64,000 nt of DNA from Quillaja saponaria (taxonomy: Eukaryota; Streptophyta; Magnoliopsida; Fabales; Quillajaceae). The notes under the pieces were generated by a model. The model was given only the letters and a program-made list of their open reading frames with translations. It was not told the DNA's origin and did not search any database. The stretch spans positions 6,014,001-6,078,000 of the forward strand of contig CM055609.1 in the NCBI GenBank assembly GCA_029379385.1, given 5' to 3'. Both the position numbers and the translations under genes were made by a program. Below, one piece after another: positions 59,138 to 64,000 of the stretch (its first letter is position 1; each line of letters opens with the position of its first letter).

Positions 59138-60224
59138 TCAATGATGTTTCACACCAATAGTATTGGTATTGGGCATCAAAGATTTCAAGTATTGTACAGC
59201 TTCATCAATAACCAACTAGTGGCTGCTTTCCCTTTGCTCCAGGAATTATGCTCTCAAGAACTCTCAATGTTCTACGGATTTTATCCTTTCTCAATTGAAC
59301 ATTACCCAATGTAGAATCCACTTCTTGGGTCTGCCCAGCAGCACAAATCAGGAGATCAGAATACCTCGATTCTGCATCACTAACACATTCATGAGTTTCA
59401 TCCAGTTGTACTGAATTAGTAGTGTAGAGTGGTGATTCTCTTTTGTACCCACCATCAAGCAACTTCTGCCTTTTACTTTTTCCATCAGAACAAGCAACTG
59501 CCTCAGTCATACAATCCAGCTTTTCTTGCTTCACATAACTCACTTCGATTGCCAAAGGGGAATGACCTGTGCTTGTTACTTCATCATCACCACTGTAATC
59601 ATCAACCTCATCATCAGAATAAAGCAATGCATTGATTTCATCTGTGTCTTCGTGCATCTCACTTTCTTCTTTGGTTATATGATTCTTATTGCATTCTTCC
59701 TCAAAACAGTATTTCAATGGATCACTTTGATCCATTTTAGTTGCCAGGCCTGCCTCATTTTCATTGTAACCTTGAGCGAATATTTTAGCAGCAGTAAGTG
59801 GATTCTTGACAAGAGGGTAAACAGGACTATAAATCAACCTTGTTTTACTACCAGAGTGGTCAAAGATAAGTAACTTTTTCTGCACACTTCCAGAGTTCAT
59901 GGTTTGTGTAGCCTTCACAGTAGTCTTGTCAGACAAACCATGGTGTATTTCTCTAAAACAAGGTTTTGAGTTGAGATACGGGGTCTGGAAGCAAGTGGGA
60001 AGCAATTCATGGGCTTCATTTGCTTGTTCCTTTTCTGGAATCGGTAAATGAAGACCTGCATATCCCAGCATTGCACTATGTGCAGGCAACATGCAAGTGC
60101 AAGAATTTAGATATCCAGGAAAACATGGTGACCTGGGCTCCAGCAGTGTCCTAATGCAATTTAAATCGGGTTGTTGCGAAGCCACAGGATGTGGACGAGG
60201 ACAAGATCCCTCAGCCTTAACCAT
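59138..60224 (-). CDS. SAC51-type bHLH transcription factor (HLH part frameshifted)
   Basis: SAC51 and its bHLH143/145 relatives are atypical bHLH proteins acting in vascular development and thermospermine response. The start at 60224 (MVKAEGSCPRPHPV) fits the family's MVKA start and follows the uORF; a longer upstream frame has no ATG. Visible parts are PDLNCIRTLLEPRSPCFPG, an acidic block (EINALLYSDDEVDDYSGDDE), a basic cluster (GKSKRQKLLDGG) and the start of the HLH (LRKDKIRRTLRVLESIIPGAKGK). The basic region is incomplete, as usual in this family. After GKQPLV the frame stops at 59205 (339 residues). One base fewer in the g pair at 59212-59213 would continue VIDEAVQYLKSL and end at 59138, restoring helix 2. 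The helix 2 loss may be real or an error. Confidence 0.82.
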
Positions 60225-60455
60225 CCAACCAAAAGAATCACCTAAAATTGGAGAAACAAACCAATCATTTGAGATGGAAACAAGATCCTTGTTAACTGCA
60301 GTAGTTAGAAAGGCAGTGCAAAATACGTACCAATTCTTATGGTGCTTTGATATGGAATCTTTAATTACTTTCTGCTTTCTCAGGAACAAAAATAGAAAAT
60401 AGAAAATAAAAACTACAAATTCCAACTTGAGATGGCAATAAAATGTGGTATCAAT

Positions 60456-60810
60456 CTACGTTACAGGTTTCAGCAATTGACGGAAGTATTCAGCCTGGTA
60501 AATTTCAAGAACAGAAGGTAATATGAGTTCTCAGAAGATGTAACAATCTATCATCATAATGTGAATATTTGATACACCAATACCAAGCATAAATTAAATT
60601 TCAATAGTACAGCTAGAAGGTCAGTCATGCATATAGTTATAAAATGAACCAAGATCTGAAAACTAGAAACCAAGCAGCATTACTAACCTGACAATCTTGC
60701 AAAGGTTGAAAGCATGCTATAACTCTAACGATAATTGTTGGTCTCCCTGCAATTCCATTCTCATGTTTCAACGCTCGAAATCTTGTTTGGCTTGCTGCTT
60801 GGCACACCAT
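60456..60810 (-). CDS. Conserved peptide uORF of the SAC51-type mRNA
   Basis: Two exons on the minus strand, 60810-60688 and 60494-60456, give a 53-residue peptide: MVCQAASQTRFRALKHENG, then IAGRPTIIVRVIACFQPLQ, then DCQ across the splice, and AEYFRQLLKPVT before the stop. Splice borders are CAG|GTTAGT and CCAG|GCT, phase 0. This is the conserved-peptide uORF known from SAC51 genes, whose translation represses the main ORF and is relieved by thermospermine. It lies 231 bases before the main ATG at 60224 and is not overlapping. The peptide is almost unchanged, in contrast to the frameshifted main ORF. A further 8-codon uORF-like frame (60268-60242) may be within an intron. Confidence 0.88.
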
Positions 60811-62180
60811 AACTTCTATTGACCCTCGAGTAGAATCAGTCAATCTATCTCAATGTAAGAAATACCCAATGACAGAGAGAGGAAAGGTTCCAAGCTAAGT
60901 AGAAAGATCAAGGACAAACACAAGAAGGGATGGGTGAAAGATGGACAAAAACTATTAACACAACTGTTCAAACTGTGTCTTAACTTTCTAGCTTTGCAGC
61001 TAATCCACTAAATATCAGATAAAAACTAAAAACAGATGTTGGATTCCATGGACAGCTGAGCGAGAACAATGATTCAAGAGTGGAGAAAGGAGAAGATTTA
61101 CACGGAGTAATGATCTACACGATAACTTTACAATATAAGTTCAAGTGTACAACTTTGCGGAACACATCAACAGAGAGACCTAATGAACGCATATTTATTT
61201 TCTTCTCTTGTATATAAGATATCCACAACTGCTTAGATCCTTAAATTGATGTTACCCCGAAAAACCAATATTCCTGCAACAAGGTATCACAGAATGTTTC
61301 AATAAATTTCTGTAATGGAATCTGAGATTGAAAAGGAAGCATGCATCACTAACCAAAACACTTTAAAAACATCAATAAGAACAATAATGGTTTGCTCAAT
61401 TGCCATGAGACAATCCCAAAAAATCTCTCATCTGGACCGTGGAGGGAAAAGCTACTGTGTTAGGTAGATTCAGCTTTTCCATAATAGAGAAACAAAAGAT
61501 TCCCAGAATATGAAAGACCCATTAATTTCTTCATACGAAAAGGGAGAATAATGTTCTTTCTGAGAAATGAGAACCTGAATAGGATTAAGTCTGATAAATC
61601 ATTTGGCTCAGTCAAAAAGATTTTTTCCAACTATCATTCAATGAGATCAAAAGAAGCAAATTTTATTGCTTTACCTTCTTTCCCAAATTCTCACAAGGAC
61701 AGGAAACGAGTACCAATTCAGTAAGACCTACCATTCTCTTTTGAATACACTTTCACTCATTCATGTACTCCAAACAAAAATTCATACTGCAAGTTTAACA
61801 CTAAATACAGAAAAATAGAAAAATAATGAAATATAAGCCTCTCCCCCTGGTTGCTCAGAAAAAAAAAAAAAAAATCAATCAAGCCGTCAACAGATAAATT
61901 AACTAGGGTTCCAAGCTTCCAAATCCATATTTTAGATAATCAAGATCATATTCCCTACTTTCTTTCAACTTTTCATACCAAACAAACAGATAATACTTTG
62001 AAAACCCACCAAGCAAAAGAATAAAAAAAACAGAGAATTAATTTAAGAGTATCTTACAGATGAATTAGAGGAAAAAGGAGCTCAGAATCGATCCGATTTT
62101 GACAGAGTCACAGTGGCAAGAAAAGGAAAGGAAAAGAAGCGCAGTGAGTGGTACAACTGTGCAAAGCAAAGTATCTAATG
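60811..62180 (-). promoter_or_regulatory. 5' leader and first intron of the SAC51-type gene
   Basis: The transcript probably starts near 62180. A non-coding first exon ends at a donor CATCT|GTAAGAT at 62058/62057, and an intron of about 1.2 kb runs toward the uORF exon; a GATAG acceptor near 60847 is possible. Long 5' UTR introns are usual for this family. The borders are inferred. Confidence 0.45.
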
Positions 62181-62207
62181 TGGTGTTTCTGATTGGGGAT
62201 GTTGAGA

Positions 62208-62214
62208 TTATATA
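62208..62214 (-). promoter_or_regulatory. TATA box
   Basis: TATATAA on the minus strand, about 30 bases upstream of the inferred start of the SAC51-type transcript. A weak call because AT-rich sequence is common here. Confidence 0.35.
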
Positions 62215-64000
62215 GAAAATCTTGTGACGATTTTGCCCTTTATTTTGTGAATAACTGTTTGCCACCGTTTTTAACTGCCATCAAGTGCTTAGCAATTACC
62301 GTTACTGTTTCCTACTTTATTTTTCCTTTTGTAATCTTTTACACTTTTACCCTTGACTTATTGAATAAATGCTTCACTAAACTGCCATCAACTCTTTACC
62401 ATTTTTTCTTTGGCTCATAATAGAGCATTTTAAATGGAATTGAAAAATTACAATTACGATTATGTTTCTAACAATTTATGGTGGTGGTAGTTGATAGAAT
62501 TTTTCAGTGTTGACCATCTCTGATAATATTATTTGGTGTTTCTATTGATCTTTAAATATGACATTAACTATTTTTAGTGATTTTTAACAATGATAGTCAT
62601 CTTATGTTAATCCTCAATTGTGGTGTCCTCATTTTAGACAATTTTCAAAGATGGTACTAGTCATTTCTTATGGTCTCATATATAGTGATTATTGTCTCAA
62701 ACAGTAATTAACATCCTCTCTGATCATCTTATAAGATGATACTCTTATCCTCTTTGATAGTCTTTGAGAGTAATAGTTGTATATGAAAAAAATAAATTGA
62801 CCTAAGTTCACTTTCATGAAAGAAAAAAAAAAGGTAAAATAAATATACAAACATTTAGGCTTTAATTGGTAATTGCTGAAAGCATGGAGCTCATTTCTTA
62901 TTGGAGGGGCCAATGGTATAATAGCAATAATTATGATGAGAATTACTACAATAAAGCCTTAACCAAAAGACACATAAACATGTGCCATTCACTCTTTTTA
63001 ATTTAATCCACTCAATATAAGCTAACTATTATTGATTAGCCTTTAAAATGCCACTAATCTAACAAGAAAAATTATGTACAATGCCAACAAAGTACATTAT
63101 ATATATGACAAAATAAATAAGAGAATAAATGCAAATGCAAGAGCTAGCCATCAAGCACAATATTCATTTTCTTTGCCCACTAGCAACAATCATGTATCTA
63201 TTCAATTACACCCGTGCATTTCATAAAAGCCAAAATGAATACTAACAAACACTTAAAATTATAATAATACTCATACCACCCCCATCTAAAACAAAAAATA
63301 GTCATACCACCCAATAATTTGTGTATAATATTGTAAATTATGAGTAATTATATAATGAATAGTGCTATATATACCATGTTGCTTGAAGTGGAGGGAGCAA
63401 ACACCAAATACTCAATTAAATTTACTCATCTCTCATAATGAGGTTTTCCCTTTTGGTCATATTATATACTCTAAACATGATTCAATTTTATTAATAAATG
63501 CATACCCTTTATAATTTGCAATATGGATCTCTCCAAAAATATTATTTTTTAATGTTTTCATAAAAGGAAAAATTTATTTGTTGGGGATAAATTTATGTTC
63601 TCACACATGATGTGATTACTTTCAGAGGATCCTTTAGCTTCTGCCCCGATATAGGTGCGGTAAGATTCTTTCAGATATAAGATAATAGTGATATAGGCCC
63701 AATATTCTTTACCATAATATATATACCCTATTTACCTTTCTATTTATCTATCAAAAATAAAAGTATGACATTACCCGTGCTCATAATTTAGCTCAAACAC
63801 ATCTGGCCATTATATATATATGAAAAGTATAAGGGTGATATTTGTCAATTTGTGAACATAAGTTGTTAATTAGAATGTTACCAAATCTTCCTCATTATGC
63901 ATTTAATAATGAAATAGTTTAATGATATATATTCCAGTAGTGGAGGCTTTACTGGTGTGCTGAGGGCAACCAATTCTTAACAGTAATGGTTGTTGGGATG
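62215..64000. other. Intergenic, AT-rich, to window end
   Basis: No coding frame, RNA gene or clear element was seen on either strand. Confidence 0.4.

Noticed and set aside
60225..60425. Upstream extension of the bHLH frame with a hydrophobic start
   Set aside because: It has no ATG, lies in the leader between uORF stop and main start, and contains likely intron sequence; the family starts at MVKA.

Overview
This is nuclear DNA of a flowering plant, almost certainly a eudicot. Coding exons are interrupted by GT-AG introns, intergenic DNA is AT-rich, every recognisable protein is a plant family, and there are LTR-retrotransposon and MITE relics. I cannot name the species from sequence alone. 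No rRNA, tRNA, CRISPR or bacterial-type operon was seen.

The left half (1-39.4 kb) is an unstable cluster of defence-type genes. It holds at least five copies or fragments of a Cys/His-rich DC1 (C1_2) gene, starting near 262, 6761, 10720, 12908 and 23225. The best preserved copy (23225-25995) has about nine DC1 repeats followed by a separate C-terminal exon. That exon encodes a helical, coiled-coil-ending module I cannot assign to a named domain. The module occurs five times (9019, 14694, 25057, 26638 and 31786). Mixed in are a 2-oxoglutarate-dependent dioxygenase (4365-5645), a winged-helix/LRR gene related to RPP13-like 4 but without NB-ARC (17655-20084), a duplicated 3' fragment of it (30650-31440), and an NB-LRR gene of the At4g19050 type (35417-39353). 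The NB-LRR gene and two DC1 copies share the same 5' leader, and a PPR-gene 5' fragment is copied to 16.3 kb, so the cluster grew by segmental duplication and shuffling.

The right half (41-64 kb) is ordinary single-copy sequence: a P-class PPR gene (41323-44525), a family 61 glycosyltransferase (46135-48264), an NPH3/BTB protein (52329-55424) and, on the minus strand, a SAC51-type bHLH gene (59138-60224). The bHLH leader contains the conserved intron-split peptide uORF (60456-60810) known from thermospermine-responsive SAC51 mRNAs.

Five otherwise well-preserved genes each carry exactly one 1-base indel that breaks the frame (near 5273, 18702, 23579, 38938 and 59212). DC1 copies at 0.3, 6.8 and 12.9 kb also carry point nonsense changes and lost cysteines and are genuine pseudogenes. 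The single-base lesions may be real or may be residual assembly error. This matters for any reading of the locus.
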